From Desulfobacula toluolica Tol2 (GTDB lineage: Bacteria; Desulfobacterota; Desulfobacteria; Desulfobacterales; Desulfobacteraceae), in the NCBI RefSeq assembly GCF_000307105.1, contig NC_018645.1, forward strand, positions 469,001 through 533,000: a DNA stretch of 64,000 nucleotides, read 5' to 3'. The position numbers were made by a program, and so were the translations under genes. Every line of letters begins with the position of its first letter. Positions within the stretch are counted from its first letter, which is position 1. Below are positions 7,466-16,346 of the stretch, piece after piece. The notes beneath the pieces are model-generated. The model was not told where the DNA came from. It saw nothing but the letters and a program-made list of their open reading frames with translations, and ran no database searches.

Positions 7466-9631
7466 TTATTTGGGTTTTGCCGGTCGTGTGGCCACATGAT
7501 TTTTTGCACTCAATTTTCGCTGGCAAATATCGCATAAAAGTCCGTTAGCAGGTGCTTTGGTGATATTTCCTGTTTTTTGGGCTATAAACTGCATATAGGC
7601 TTTTGAAGGCAGAACAGCATGGCATTTTTCACAATATTGAATTTCTTGTTTGTTCAAAATAATGCCGCACAGCTTCAACAGCCGCTGCCCTTCTTTTTCT
7701 TCAATCACCATGGCCTTGTTTTCGCAGTTTGCCGCACAAGCCCCGCAGGTAATGCATCGTTCGGCAGTGGCCTTAAAATCTGTTTGTGACGGTTCGTCAA
7801 AATCCAGGTAGCCAAGCTGCAGGGCATCAATCCCCATCTTGTCACGGCAGATTTCCACACATTTGCCGCACCTGCGGCAGATATCGCACCGCAGGCAACG
7901 CCCTGCTTCCCGGCGGACACTTTCTTCATCATATCCCAGCTCTGCCTGTTGAAAAGTCGTTCGCCGCCGGTCCACGTTCAGCATGGCCATTTTTGGGCGT
8001 TTCAGTGTCATTTTCTGGTCGGCCGACATTTCAACAGGGGGCTCTATGGTATGCCTTACCGGAATTTTGGGCATCCTGGGCTGGGGAATATTGTTCAGAT
8101 ACCTGTCAATGGCATCGGCTGCCCTTCTGCCGCCCCCAATGGCTTCAATCACTGTGGCAGGCCCGGACACTGCGTCTCCGGCAGCAAACACACCCGGCAT
8201 GGTGGTTTCCATACTGGCATGGTTCACCTCAATGGTTCCCCTCCGGGTCCAGTTTACCCGGTCAAAGGCTTCCATGCCATTATCATCCACATACTGGCCA
8301 ATGGCAGGGATCACAGCATCTGCCCGGATGGTGAAATCCTTTCCCAGTATGGGCACCGGGGCCAGCCTGTCCGAGCCTTTTTTCTTGATCAGTTCGGCTT
8401 TAATACAGTCAAGCCCTGTGATCACGCCATTTTCCCCTTTGATCTCTTTTGGAATGGTGAGAAAAGAAAACTCGATTCCCTCCTCTTGCGCCTGTTCAAC
8501 TTCTTCAATATCCGCAGGCATCTGGTTTCTGGATCGCCTGTAGGCAATTGTCACCTTTTGAGCCCCAAGCCTCAGGCTGGTTCTTGCAGCATCAATGGCC
8601 ACATTTCCACCGCCGACAATCACCACATGTCTGCCAGGAGCATGGTGATTGCCAAGGGCCACGTCCTTTAAAAAGGTTACGGCATCCAGAACCTTTGGAA
8701 AGTCTTTTTCTCCTTTAATGTCCAGACTCCAGGATTTATGAGCGCCAATGGCAATAAAGAATGCGTCATAGCCTTCTTTTTTAAGGGCATCAAATGTGAC
8801 ATCCTTTCCAAACCGGGTGTTATAGGAAATCTGGACCCCAAGCTCCTCAATCATTGCCACTTCCCTGTCAATCACCTCCCTTGGCAGACGGTATCTTGGA
8901 ATGCCCACCATGAGCATGCCGCCAGGAAAAGGAAGAGCCTCAATAACCCTGACCTTGTATCCCATGAGAGCAAGATAGTAGGCGGCTGAAAGACCGCCCG
9001 GGCCGGCACCTACCACACAGACTTGCTTGCCGTTATCCGGTTTTTTTTCAGGGTTTTTATATGCCCGGTCCGACATGGCTCTTTCTGCTGCAAAGGCTTT
9101 GAGAAATTTAATGGAGATGGGCGTGTCAATCCTGGCACGCACGCACATCATTTCACAGGGCCGGGTACAAACAAGGCCGCACACCCAGGGGAAAGGGTTG
9201 TCCCGCCGGATCACTTCAATGGCCTTTGCATCCTTTCCCCGGGCGATCAGTGCAAGGTAGGTGGGCACATCAATTCCGGCCGGACAGGCCATCTGGCAGG
9301 GTGATGGTGCCAGCTTGCCGCAGTCGTGGGACGGGCAGTTTCTTGAGTCAATATGGCTTTGAAAGATCTCCCTGTGTTCCTTCAGGATGTTTTTCAGAGT
9401 TTTTCCGGTTTCATGGTTGGGCAAAGGGCTGTTCTCATAAAAATATTCTTTGACAAGAGAATCAATGGCAGACAGGTGATCCAAACTGCCGGCACCCTCT
9501 GCAATCTCTTCGGTCAACTGCAGAATCTGTTCGGAGATTCTCCTTCCCCTGGGATCTGTTAAAACTCCTGAACCGATCTGTTCAGAAATATAGATAATGG
9601 TTTGTCGAACCGGACAGGTTTTTTCCGCCAT
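7466..9631 (-). CDS. NAD(P)-binding FAD/iron-sulfur oxidoreductase (GltD/NfnB type, extended)
   Basis: 721 residues. After about 95 N-terminal residues comes a ferredoxin-like adrenodoxin-reductase N-domain with clustered cysteines (CQMACPAGIDVPTYL, CGLVCTRPCEMMC). A FAD Rossmann motif follows (VCVVGAGPGGLSAAYYLA, near 205), then a second NAD(P) motif (VVIVGGGNVAIDAA, near 340) and the family signature GVFAAGDAVSGPATVIEA. The C-terminus adds two 4Fe-4S sites (CRRCGKCVEIC, CITCGACAANC) and a ribbon-like pair of CxxC motifs. Such proteins pass electrons between NAD(P)H and ferredoxin or Mo/W enzymes, and some bifurcate. It sits between the small Fe-S subunit and accessory genes. AAAGGAG precedes the ATG. 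Confidence 0.93.
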   Translation of the reverse strand: MAEKTCPVRQTIIYISEQIGSGVLTDPRGRRISEQILQLTEEIAEGAGSLDHLSAIDSLVKEYFYENSPLPNHETGKTLKNILKEHREIFQSHIDSRNCPSHDCGKLAPSPCQMACPAGIDVPTYLALIARGKDAKAIEVIRRDNPFPWVCGLVCTRPCEMMCVRARIDTPISIKFLKAFAAERAMSDRAYKNPEKKPDNGKQVCVVGAGPGGLSAAYYLALMGYKVRVIEALPFPGGMLMVGIPRYRLPREVIDREVAMIEELGVQISYNTRFGKDVTFDALKKEGYDAFFIAIGAHKSWSLDIKGEKDFPKVLDAVTFLKDVALGNHHAPGRHVVIVGGGNVAIDAARTSLRLGAQKVTIAYRRSRNQMPADIEEVEQAQEEGIEFSFLTIPKEIKGENGVITGLDCIKAELIKKKGSDRLAPVPILGKDFTIRADAVIPAIGQYVDDNGMEAFDRVNWTRRGTIEVNHASMETTMPGVFAAGDAVSGPATVIEAIGGGRRAADAIDRYLNNIPQPRMPKIPVRHTIEPPVEMSADQKMTLKRPKMAMLNVDRRRTTFQQAELGYDEESVRREAGRCLRCDICRRCGKCVEICRDKMGIDALQLGYLDFDEPSQTDFKATAERCITCGACAANCENKAMVIEEKEGQRLLKLCGIILNKQEIQYCEKCHAVLPSKAYMQFIAQKTGNITKAPANGLLCDICQRKLSAKNHVATRPAKPK

Positions 9632-9648
9632 TTTTACTCCTTTACCAC

Positions 9649-10164
9649 TTAAAAACTGCTGTTTTCAAGGGATGCCACAGATGCCGCATGCCGTTCCCGG
9701 CGGATCTGGGTCATATCTTCCACGTTACCGAATTTCAGGCAGCCTGTGGTGCAGGTGGTTACACAGGCGGGTTTTAATCCCTGATCAATTCTGTCTTTGC
9801 AATAATCGCATTTTTCAACTTTTCCCGTTTCCGGGTTCCACTGGGGAGCCCCCCATGGACAGGCCGATACACAGGTTTTGCAGCCCACGCACAGCTCTTT
9901 GTCAATAAAAACAATACCGTCACCGGGTCTTTTCTGCATGGCCCCGGTGGGACAGGCAGAGACACACCATGGATTTTCACAGTGAAAACAGGGCATGAAA
10001 ATAAAGGACATTTTCGGCAGCCCTCCGATAAATTTGGGGCCCACCTGGATGATCTGGCAGAGTTTGGGCCCTTTGGGAAGATTCTTATTGGACTTGCACT
10101 GGATTTCACAGGCATGGCATCCAATACATTTTTTAATGTCCTGGAACAGATAATATTTACTCAT
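9649..10164 (-). CDS. 4Fe-4S electron-transfer subunit (DmsB/HycB type)
   Basis: 171 residues with four cysteine clusters typical of the beta subunit of molybdopterin oxidoreductases: CIGCHACEIQC near the N-terminus, CFHCENPWCVSACP, CVGCKTCVSACP and CDYCKDRIDQGLKPAC. There is no Tat signal, so it acts in the cytoplasm. It lies between the molybdopterin catalytic subunit and the FAD subunit and is the expected wire between them. GGAGG precedes the ATG. Confidence 0.94.
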   Translation of the reverse strand: MSKYYLFQDIKKCIGCHACEIQCKSNKNLPKGPKLCQIIQVGPKFIGGLPKMSFIFMPCFHCENPWCVSACPTGAMQKRPGDGIVFIDKELCVGCKTCVSACPWGAPQWNPETGKVEKCDYCKDRIDQGLKPACVTTCTTGCLKFGNVEDMTQIRRERHAASVASLENSSF

Positions 10165-10264
10165 TCAACGCCTCCAATCTTGGTTGGGTCTGCTGTGGAT
10201 TTTTTGTTGATTTTTGTTTGTCAGACTTTGTTTGTCAGACATGTGTTCTTAACCTTTTTGTATG

Positions 10265-12346
10265 CTAAAGCGGGGTGACCGATACAAAGGTATCGTGATA
10301 GGCCGGGCTTCCCCCGATCTTGTCATAAACGTTTTCCTGGATCAAAGCATCTGAAAGCCCTTTGTTAAAGGATCGTTTTGCCCGTCCTGCCTGATGCCCG
10401 TATCCATGGAGCATGAAAACGCTTTCCGGATGGATCAGGTCTGTGACAAAAGCTTTGATCTGTCCTTTTCCACAAGCTGACGTCACTTCAACCACGTCTT
10501 TGTCTTTTATGCCCAGTTCATTTGCCTTGCCTGTATTGATCCACAGAACATTTTCACTTTCCAGCTCATTCAAGTAGGGCACATTCTGTGTGGATACATG
10601 AGTGTGAAGGGCGGATCGTCCCACTACAAGACGAAACTTTCCGGCTTCAGGTGCGGGTACGGGTTCGTATTCTGGGAAAGATTCAAACCCGGCATTTTCC
10701 AGCAGGGATGATTTGAATTCGATTTTTCCGGAAGGTGTTTTAAAGGGAATATTGTTTTTGTCCCAGAAAATCTGGTCAGCCCCATAGGCGACAAAGCCCT
10801 TTTTCTTGAAATCTTCTCGTGTAAAACCGGTTCCTTCAAGCTGCCAGTCCACAAGTTCGTCCATGCTTTCGTAGGGAAAATAATCACCGATCCCCAGTTT
10901 TTGAGCAATCCTTTTTAATATCATGGCACCGTCCATGGTGTCGTATCTGGGCTCGACTGCTTTTTCCCTCATATACATCTGGGGTTTAAGGCCGTTCATC
11001 TGCTGGATGCAGTCGGTTCTTTCAAGGTATGTGGATTCCGGCAGAATCACATCTGAATACCATGCAATATCCGAGTAATTGATATCAATGGTCACGATCA
11101 GCTCCAGCTTGTCCAGTGCCCGCCGGGTCTGGGTTGTGTCGGCAATGGACATGAGCGGGTCCATGCGGTAGGCAATCAGTCCTTTGATGGGGTAGGGATC
11201 TTCATTCAATACAGCATGGGGAAAGATCTGGGCAACCCCGTGATTGGGATCAGGCAGAGGAAAGTCCGGGGTTCCGACCTTGTCAAATCTGGGTACGTCA
11301 ATTTTGGGAAATTCCTGGGCGGTTAATTTTCTGGCAGCTTTGCCGCCAACTTCGCCCGGCCCCTTTTTAAAGAAGATGCCGCCTTTGGCTTCCACGCTTC
11401 CCATGAGGGCGTTGAGCATCAGTATTGAGCGGCGCATATAAATTTCATTGGTATGGCTGGCTCCACGATATCCATAATGAAAAATCACCGAAGGCTTGTC
11501 TTTGCTGATTTGCCTTGCCAATCCAACAATTTCGTCAGCATTGATTCCGGTTTCCTTTTGCGCCCATTCAGGAGTATACTCTTCAACAAATTCCTGGAGA
11601 TCACTGAGTCCATGAACCCATTTGGACACAAATTCCGCGTCATAGAGCCTTTCTTTTAAAATGGTATGAATCAATGCATAGTTCAGGGCAAGATCGGTTC
11701 CCGGCCGGATCATCCAGTATCTGTGGGCCTTGGAAGCGGTTATATTCACTCTCGGGTCGATGTAGGTCAGCTTTGCACCGTTTTCCAATGCTTTCATCAG
11801 GCCGTTGACCTCTTTTAAAGCAATGGACTCAAAAATATTTCTGCCATAAAGGACAATGTTTTTTGTATTCCCGTAATTGATGCCGATCTGGCCGTCATTG
11901 TATCCGAAAAGAGACCGGCAGGCTGTATTGACAGATCCCTTGCACAGGGCGTCATGGGTGAAATGGTTGGGGGATTTTAACGCTTTTAAAAAGGTCTTGC
12001 TGACATGGGTGGCCAGCTGGGTTCTTTCGCAAAGGGCAAGGCTGTGGCCGCCGTTTTCATCTGTGATCTCCTTGATCCGTGTGGCCACATAGTCAATCGC
12101 CTCATCCCAGGACGCCTTTCTCCAGTTGCCTGAGCCCCGTTCACCGACCCTGATGAGCGGGGACTGCACTCTCTGGTCATCATAGAGCATGGATTTGCCG
12201 GCAGACCCTCTTGGGCAGAGACTGCCTTCAATGCCGGCAACATGCTGATTTCCTTCGATCCAGTCTACATGCCCGTCTTTGACCTTCACCCTTATGGGAC
12301 ACCTGACGGAACACATGAAACACAAACTGAAAACTTCTTTATCCAT
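10265..12346 (-). CDS. Cytosolic molybdopterin oxidoreductase, PhsA/PsrA- or formate-dehydrogenase-like
   Basis: 693 residues. The N-terminal 4Fe-4S site is C9-x2-C12-x3-C16 with the fourth ligand at C44 (LCPRG), as in the DMSO-reductase family. C135 in THDALCKGSVNTAC stands at the place of the metal ligand, and no selenocysteine is evident. C-terminal molydopterin-dinucleotide contacts are visible (VVGRSALHTHVSTQNVPYLN, LHGYGHQAGRAKRSF). There is no Tat signal, unlike periplasmic PhsA/PsrA. With its NAD(P)- and Fe-S partners downstream it probably couples NAD(P)H or ferredoxin to a substrate such as formate or a sulfur oxyanion. The terminal TauE gene makes sulfur plausible, but this is inference. 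AAGGAGG lies 9 bp before the ATG. Confidence 0.92.
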   Translation of the reverse strand: MDKEVFSLCFMCSVRCPIRVKVKDGHVDWIEGNQHVAGIEGSLCPRGSAGKSMLYDDQRVQSPLIRVGERGSGNWRKASWDEAIDYVATRIKEITDENGGHSLALCERTQLATHVSKTFLKALKSPNHFTHDALCKGSVNTACRSLFGYNDGQIGINYGNTKNIVLYGRNIFESIALKEVNGLMKALENGAKLTYIDPRVNITASKAHRYWMIRPGTDLALNYALIHTILKERLYDAEFVSKWVHGLSDLQEFVEEYTPEWAQKETGINADEIVGLARQISKDKPSVIFHYGYRGASHTNEIYMRRSILMLNALMGSVEAKGGIFFKKGPGEVGGKAARKLTAQEFPKIDVPRFDKVGTPDFPLPDPNHGVAQIFPHAVLNEDPYPIKGLIAYRMDPLMSIADTTQTRRALDKLELIVTIDINYSDIAWYSDVILPESTYLERTDCIQQMNGLKPQMYMREKAVEPRYDTMDGAMILKRIAQKLGIGDYFPYESMDELVDWQLEGTGFTREDFKKKGFVAYGADQIFWDKNNIPFKTPSGKIEFKSSLLENAGFESFPEYEPVPAPEAGKFRLVVGRSALHTHVSTQNVPYLNELESENVLWINTGKANELGIKDKDVVEVTSACGKGQIKAFVTDLIHPESVFMLHGYGHQAGRAKRSFNKGLSDALIQENVYDKIGGSPAYHDTFVSVTPL

Positions 12347-12803
12347 AATTGATTGCCTCCTTATAGCAAGCTTTTATTCTGCAATATGTGACTAATTTGT
12401 ATTGCCAGAAGCGTGCCGGTTTCTTTTGATTTGAGATAAAATCAGCAGCAATACAGGATAACTATTTGAAATTTTATGAGATATGACTATGAAATTTAAT
12501 TGAATAATTATGAGGCAAGCCATTTTGGATATTATTTCAAGGAGTCAGATTGTTTATCATGGTTTTTTTTAACACCGGAAAACGATGGATTGATAAAGAT
12601 CTTATATGTTAAAGCATTCAACTGCCATAAAAATTAAGCGCAATGAAAATATTGCACTGCATTTTTTTTATTGCACCAGTTGATAAAAAGACATCGTTTT
12701 ATCTGCTATAGCTTGCAAATGAGATATTCCCAGGAAAAGTATCAAGTAAGTTGAGTGTAAAAAAAATATTGTTCTGATTCTGCAATTGGGTTAAATATCT
12801 TGT
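12347..12803. promoter_or_regulatory. Divergent intergenic region with GCAAT repeats
   Basis: About 457 bp between the redox operon (leftward) and the M48 protease gene (rightward), AT-rich and without a supported gene. An inverted repeat GCAAT-N6-ATTGC lies at 12640-12655, and its right arm extends to ATTGCAC, repeated at 12670-12676. These could be operator half-sites. No riboswitch was recognised. Confidence 0.4.
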
Positions 12804-13619
12804 ATGAAAAAATATTTTTTTATCATAATAATTTTGTTCTTGTCTCTTTTTTCCGCCGGTTGTGAAAATACAGATTTTTCAGTTGTAACGGATGCTGGAA
12901 TTGATGCCATAAAAGCTGTTACATTAAGTGATGAAAATGTAAAAAAAATTGCTTTAAAAGCTTCCAGGCAGTCAGATATAAAGCATAAAATCGCTCCGTT
13001 ATCCAATTTATACGGAAAAAGGCTTTATAATCTCATCGGTACAAAATATTCTTCGAACGGATATGATTTTAATTTTAAAGTTTATCTGTCTCCTGTGGTA
13101 AACGCCTTTGCCATGGCAGATGGAACAATTAGAATTTATAGCGGTTTAATGGATATGCTCAATGACGAGGAATTGCTTTTTGTGCTTGGCCATGAAATGG
13201 GCCATGTCGTTGAAAAACACATTAAAAAGAAAATTCGACTTGCCTATGCAGGACGGGCCATTCGAAAAGGCATTGCTTCCCAGGAAAACATTGCGGGAGA
13301 TATAGCAAGGTCAAGCTTTGGTGGCCTAATTGAACTCCTTATAAATGCTCAGTTTTCTCAGCAGGAAGAAAGAGAAGCTGATGATTTTGGAATTGCATAT
13401 CTTCAGGAAAAAGGTCTTAACCTTCAAAGTGCGGTATCAGCATTAAAAAAAATTGCAACCCTTGGCAATAAGCATTCTTTTTTATCAAGTCATCCTGCAC
13501 CGGAAGTAAGGGCCAAAAGACTTCAAAACCAAATTGACAATCCAGAAAAAACCGGTGATCCTTCTCTTGTTGAACAAATTATTTCCAGATTGAAAGAGTG
13601 GAAAAATATTTTAAACTAA
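12804..13619 (+). CDS. M48-family zinc metalloprotease, lipoprotein (BepA/LoiP type)
   Basis: 271 residues. An N-terminal signal ends in the lipobox LFSAGC with Cys20 as the lipid site. The catalytic zinc motif HEMGH is at residues 130-134 and the third ligand Glu is in EREADDFG near 191. This is the standard M48 arrangement without extra TPR repeats, close to Loi P/YggG proteins. Known members degrade or refold misfolded outer-membrane proteins in the periplasm. It is a single gene, convergent with the gamma-glutamyltransferase remnant. The start is the only ATG before the signal peptide, although the ribosome-binding site is weak. Confidence 0.93.
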   Translation: MKKYFFIIIILFLSLFSAGCENTDFSVVTDAGIDAIKAVTLSDENVKKIALKASRQSDIKHKIAPLSNLYGKRLYNLIGTKYSSNGYDFNFKVYLSPVVNAFAMADGTIRIYSGLMDMLNDEELLFVLGHEMGHVVEKHIKKKIRLAYAGRAIRKGIASQENIAGDIARSSFGGLIELLINAQFSQQEEREADDFGIAYLQEKGLNLQSAVSALKKIATLGNKHSFLSSHPAPEVRAKRLQNQIDNPEKTGDPSLVEQIISRLKEWKNILN

Positions 13620-13635
13620 ATTTTCTGTTCTCGCT

Positions 13636-14046
13636 TTATTTTCGTTTCATAAGGTGCTGGAGCAATGGATACCCCCGGAATCCTTTTTCTGAAAACAAGA
13701 GTGCCGGTTTGTATATCTCTTTGTATGGTAGATTACCGAATTTTGAATGCAGGTGCAGGGTATCCACTCCGGCCATAAACCCCTGAATCAGAACTGTTTC
13801 CCCTCCTTTTTCAGAGATTGTCAGCGGTTGATCTTTGGCAAGGGGGGAACGGTATCCTGCATTCATTGAATATACCTTTCGGGTTTTACTGTCATAATAG
13901 ACACAGGACATGATTCCAGCAAAACTGTTCCAGCTTTCGCCGGATAGTACAATTTGAGCCATTGCTGTGGCAAGAGCTGCATCTGCTTCAGAACCACCCT
14001 GTTCAAGGATATGCTTTCCTGCCCTTATTGCCGGAGCTTCGCTGGT
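13636..14046 (-). pseudogene. Gamma-glutamyltransferase remnant (N-terminal part only)
   Basis: The frame from about 14046 to 13636 reads like the first 140 residues of the large subunit of gamma-glutamyltranspeptidase: AGKHILEQGGSEADAALATA corresponds to the family's AGxxxLxxGGNAxDAAxAxxL block. It continues with YYDSKTRKVYSMNAG, then ETVLIQGFMAGVDTLH and PALLFSEKGF. The usual methionine start is missing, because a TGA lies just upstream in frame, and the catalytic small subunit is absent since the frame stops at 13636. The upstream end lies inside the 3' end of the histidine kinase gene in another frame. It is a broken gene, and any internal start (ATG at 13962) would give only a 108-residue fragment. 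Confidence 0.7.
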
Positions 14047-15358
14047 TCACAGGAAGCTTGATTGTAAACCTTGCCCCCTTGGCTAAAGATTCATTGACCG
14101 ATATTGACCCCCTGTGCCACAGGGCAATCCTTTTTGCAATGGCAAGGCCCAGACCATATCCGCCTGATTTTCTGTTCCTGCTTTGGTCAAGCCTGAAAAA
14201 GGGTTCAAAAATTTTATCCCTTGCATTTTCCGGGATTCCAGGACCATCGTCATCAACGTGTATGCTGCAGATTTTTTTTCCCGGCTCAAAAATAATATCT
14301 ATATTATTGCCAGCATATTTTGCGGCATTTCTGATAAGATTTCTCACAGCCCAGCCAAGGTATACAGGCTCAAACCTTGTGATAAATCTGTCCATTTTGT
14401 ATTTGATTTGAAACCTGATTTTTTTTTCAGATATATTATTTTTTTCAGTATCAATAATAGTTTTCAGCCAGAAAACCATCTCATGTTTTGAAAGTCCTCC
14501 GGATGTTTCAGGCTCTCTTTCAAATTTGGCATAGGCCAGCATTTCATCCACAAGGGATTCTATCTCTTCAACATCCTTACCTATCTCATTGATATAATTT
14601 TTGCCGCCATGGCCAGGTATCAGGGAATCAAGGAGCATTTCCAGGCTGAACTTGATCCTTGCCAGGGGTGTTCTGATCTCATGGGACACACTATTACCCA
14701 GCTCTTTTTGTGATTCAAGAAGCTTCTGAGTCTTTTTGGCCATATTATTAAAGGCGACAGCTATCTGTGTCATTGAGGAAACTTTCGAGACTTTCACCCT
14801 TGCCTTGTGATTCCCTGCAGAAAATTGAGTTGCTGTCTTTTCTATTTTCTTAATATCCCTGTGCAGAAAAAAAGCCCAGACCAGGGCAGGAAGAATAAGG
14901 GCCACAACGGCAAGGCTCCAGAAAATGATCATCACCTTTAATTCCAGCTCATCACCGGGATAGGGGCCTTCCATTGCCTGGGCCCGAAAAGACCCAGACC
15001 CCACAAGGCGCTGAACCAGCATATCCTTGTCTGGTCTATATATTGTCTCAGCCTCAATAATAAGGCCTTTTAAAAAAGCCTCTTTCTCGTTATCTTCAAT
15101 TTTAAGTTCATCAATTCTGTAAATAGCCAGGTGATATCCAAACCGTGGCCTTAGCTTTTTAATTTCCAAATCCTGGGCATCTTCATCCAGACCGGCAAGC
15201 CTCTCACCAATCAGAAAAAAGGTTCCCCTTGCAAGATCAGCATTTGCTTTTATTGTTTCTTCTTCAAAAATTTCATCCATTATCGGACTGACCACATAAA
15301 AAACCCCAAAAAGGCCAACAACCAAAAAGACATAAATTGTAATAAATAATCGTTTCAT
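14003..15358 (-). CDS. Sensor histidine kinase with HAMP domain (RstB/CpxA-like)
   Basis: 451 residues. Two membrane helices (near 5-24 and 140-165) flank a periplasmic domain of about 115 residues. Next come a HAMP domain, the H-box SHEIRTPLARIKFSLEMLL, and an HATPase with DDDGPGIPENARDKIFEPF and GGYGLGLAIAKR. Its ATG overlaps the OmpR-type regulator stop (ATGA), and the pair lies divergent from the RND efflux operon, which it probably controls. Oddity: the tail after FTIKLPV is encoded by DNA that in another frame is gamma-glutamyltransferase, so the native stop was probably lost in a deletion. The ATPase core is complete, so the kinase may still work. Confidence 0.92.
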   Translation of the reverse strand: MKRLFITIYVFLVVGLFGVFYVVSPIMDEIFEEETIKANADLARGTFFLIGERLAGLDEDAQDLEIKKLRPRFGYHLAIYRIDELKIEDNEKEAFLKGLIIEAETIYRPDKDMLVQRLVGSGSFRAQAMEGPYPGDELELKVMIIFWSLAVVALILPALVWAFFLHRDIKKIEKTATQFSAGNHKARVKVSKVSSMTQIAVAFNNMAKKTQKLLESQKELGNSVSHEIRTPLARIKFSLEMLLDSLIPGHGGKNYINEIGKDVEEIESLVDEMLAYAKFEREPETSGGLSKHEMVFWLKTIIDTEKNNISEKKIRFQIKYKMDRFITRFEPVYLGWAVRNLIRNAAKYAGNNIDIIFEPGKKICSIHVDDDGPGIPENARDKIFEPFFRLDQSRNRKSGGYGLGLAIAKRIALWHRGSISVNESLAKGARFTIKLPVNQRSSGNKGRKAYP

Positions 15359-16086
15359 GGGGCAGGCTTATAGTCCCAGGCATCATCAACAAAGAGATAA
15401 CCGCTTCCCCAAACAGTCTTTATCCTGAAGGGATGTTCCGGGTTGTCTTTTAGTTTTTTTCTAAGTCGAGATATGGCAACATCCATTGAACGGTCTATAC
15501 CATCATATTCTATACCTTTGACAGATTGATATAAAAACTCCCTGTCCAGAACTTTGCCTGATTTCAGTGCCAAGAGACATAAAAGGTCAAACTCTGTGGT
15601 GGAAAGCTCAATTACTTTATGGGCCAGTTTTACACTCCTGGATGCCGGGTTAATCTCCAGGGAACCAAATTGAAGCTTTTTCTCAATAGAGTTTTTAGAT
15701 TCCATGGGTACATGGCTGGATCTCCGAAACAAGGCCCTTATCCTTGCAAGCAGAACCCTCGGTTCCACAGGTTTTTTTACATAATCATCAGCACCCAGTT
15801 CCAGACCTGCCACCTGGTCCATGTCATCTTCCTTGGCAGTAAGAATGAGAATAGGGCCCTGATAATTTGCCCTGACATCCCTACAGATTGATAAACCATC
15901 CTTTCCCGGAAGCATGAGATCAAGGATAACCAGATCCGGATCTTCACCCAGAATTCGATCCCCAGCCAGAGCCCCGTGGTGTTCCAAAAGGATTTCATAA
16001 CCCTGCTTTTCCAGATATTCCCTGACAAGCCGGGATAATCTCAAGTCATCTTCCACAAGCAGAATTGTTTTTTTTATCTCTTCCAT
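15355..16086 (-). CDS. OmpR-family response regulator
   Basis: About 243 residues from the ATG at 16086; an upstream in-frame extension to 16140 is low-complexity and less likely. The receiver domain has EDD, the phosphorylation site in DLVILDLMLPGKDG and KKPVEPRVL. The winged helix carries the usual ELSTTEFDLLCLLA and the recognition region MDVAISRLRKKL. It is coupled to the histidine kinase and divergent from the efflux operon. A tandem TTTCAACA repeat with 11-bp period in front of that operon is a good candidate target. Confidence 0.94.
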   Translation of the reverse strand: MEEIKKTILLVEDDLRLSRLVREYLEKQGYEILLEHHGALAGDRILGEDPDLVILDLMLPGKDGLSICRDVRANYQGPILILTAKEDDMDQVAGLELGADDYVKKPVEPRVLLARIRALFRRSSHVPMESKNSIEKKLQFGSLEINPASRSVKLAHKVIELSTTEFDLLCLLALKSGKVLDREFLYQSVKGIEYDGIDRSMDVAISRLRKKLKDNPEHPFRIKTVWGSGYLFVDDAWDYKPAP

Positions 16087-16220
16087 ATGTTCAGTTTTGT
16101 TTTTATTTAATGATTTTAATTTCAAACAGAAGAATACCACATCATATTTTTATAAACCAATGAAAAAATGTTTCAAATTGTAATTGTTTCCTTTGATTTT
16201 CTGTTACAAATTTTAACGTT

Positions 16221-16259
16221 TTTCAACACAATTTCAACAGATTTTCATTTTCATACAAT
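16221..16259 (+). promoter_or_regulatory. Tandem OmpR-type box and promoter of the RND operon
   Basis: TTTCAACA occurs at 16221-16228 and 16232-16239, one helical turn apart (11 bp), as expected for an OmpR-family dimer. A -10-like TACAAT is at 16254-16259, with the second repeat where the -35 box should be. This suggests activation of the efflux operon by the divergent regulator. Confidence 0.45.
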
Positions 16260-16346
16260 GTATTCTCAGTAAAAAATATTTCTGAATTTTCACCATTTTA
16301 AGGAAGGGTTAAGATAAAAATAAAAATTGTTAAAGGAGAGATAAAA

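Noticed and set aside
13962-14411. 149-codon plus-strand frame opposite the histidine kinase
   Set aside because: It is antisense to a clear histidine kinase and transferase remnant and shows no protein-like family features.
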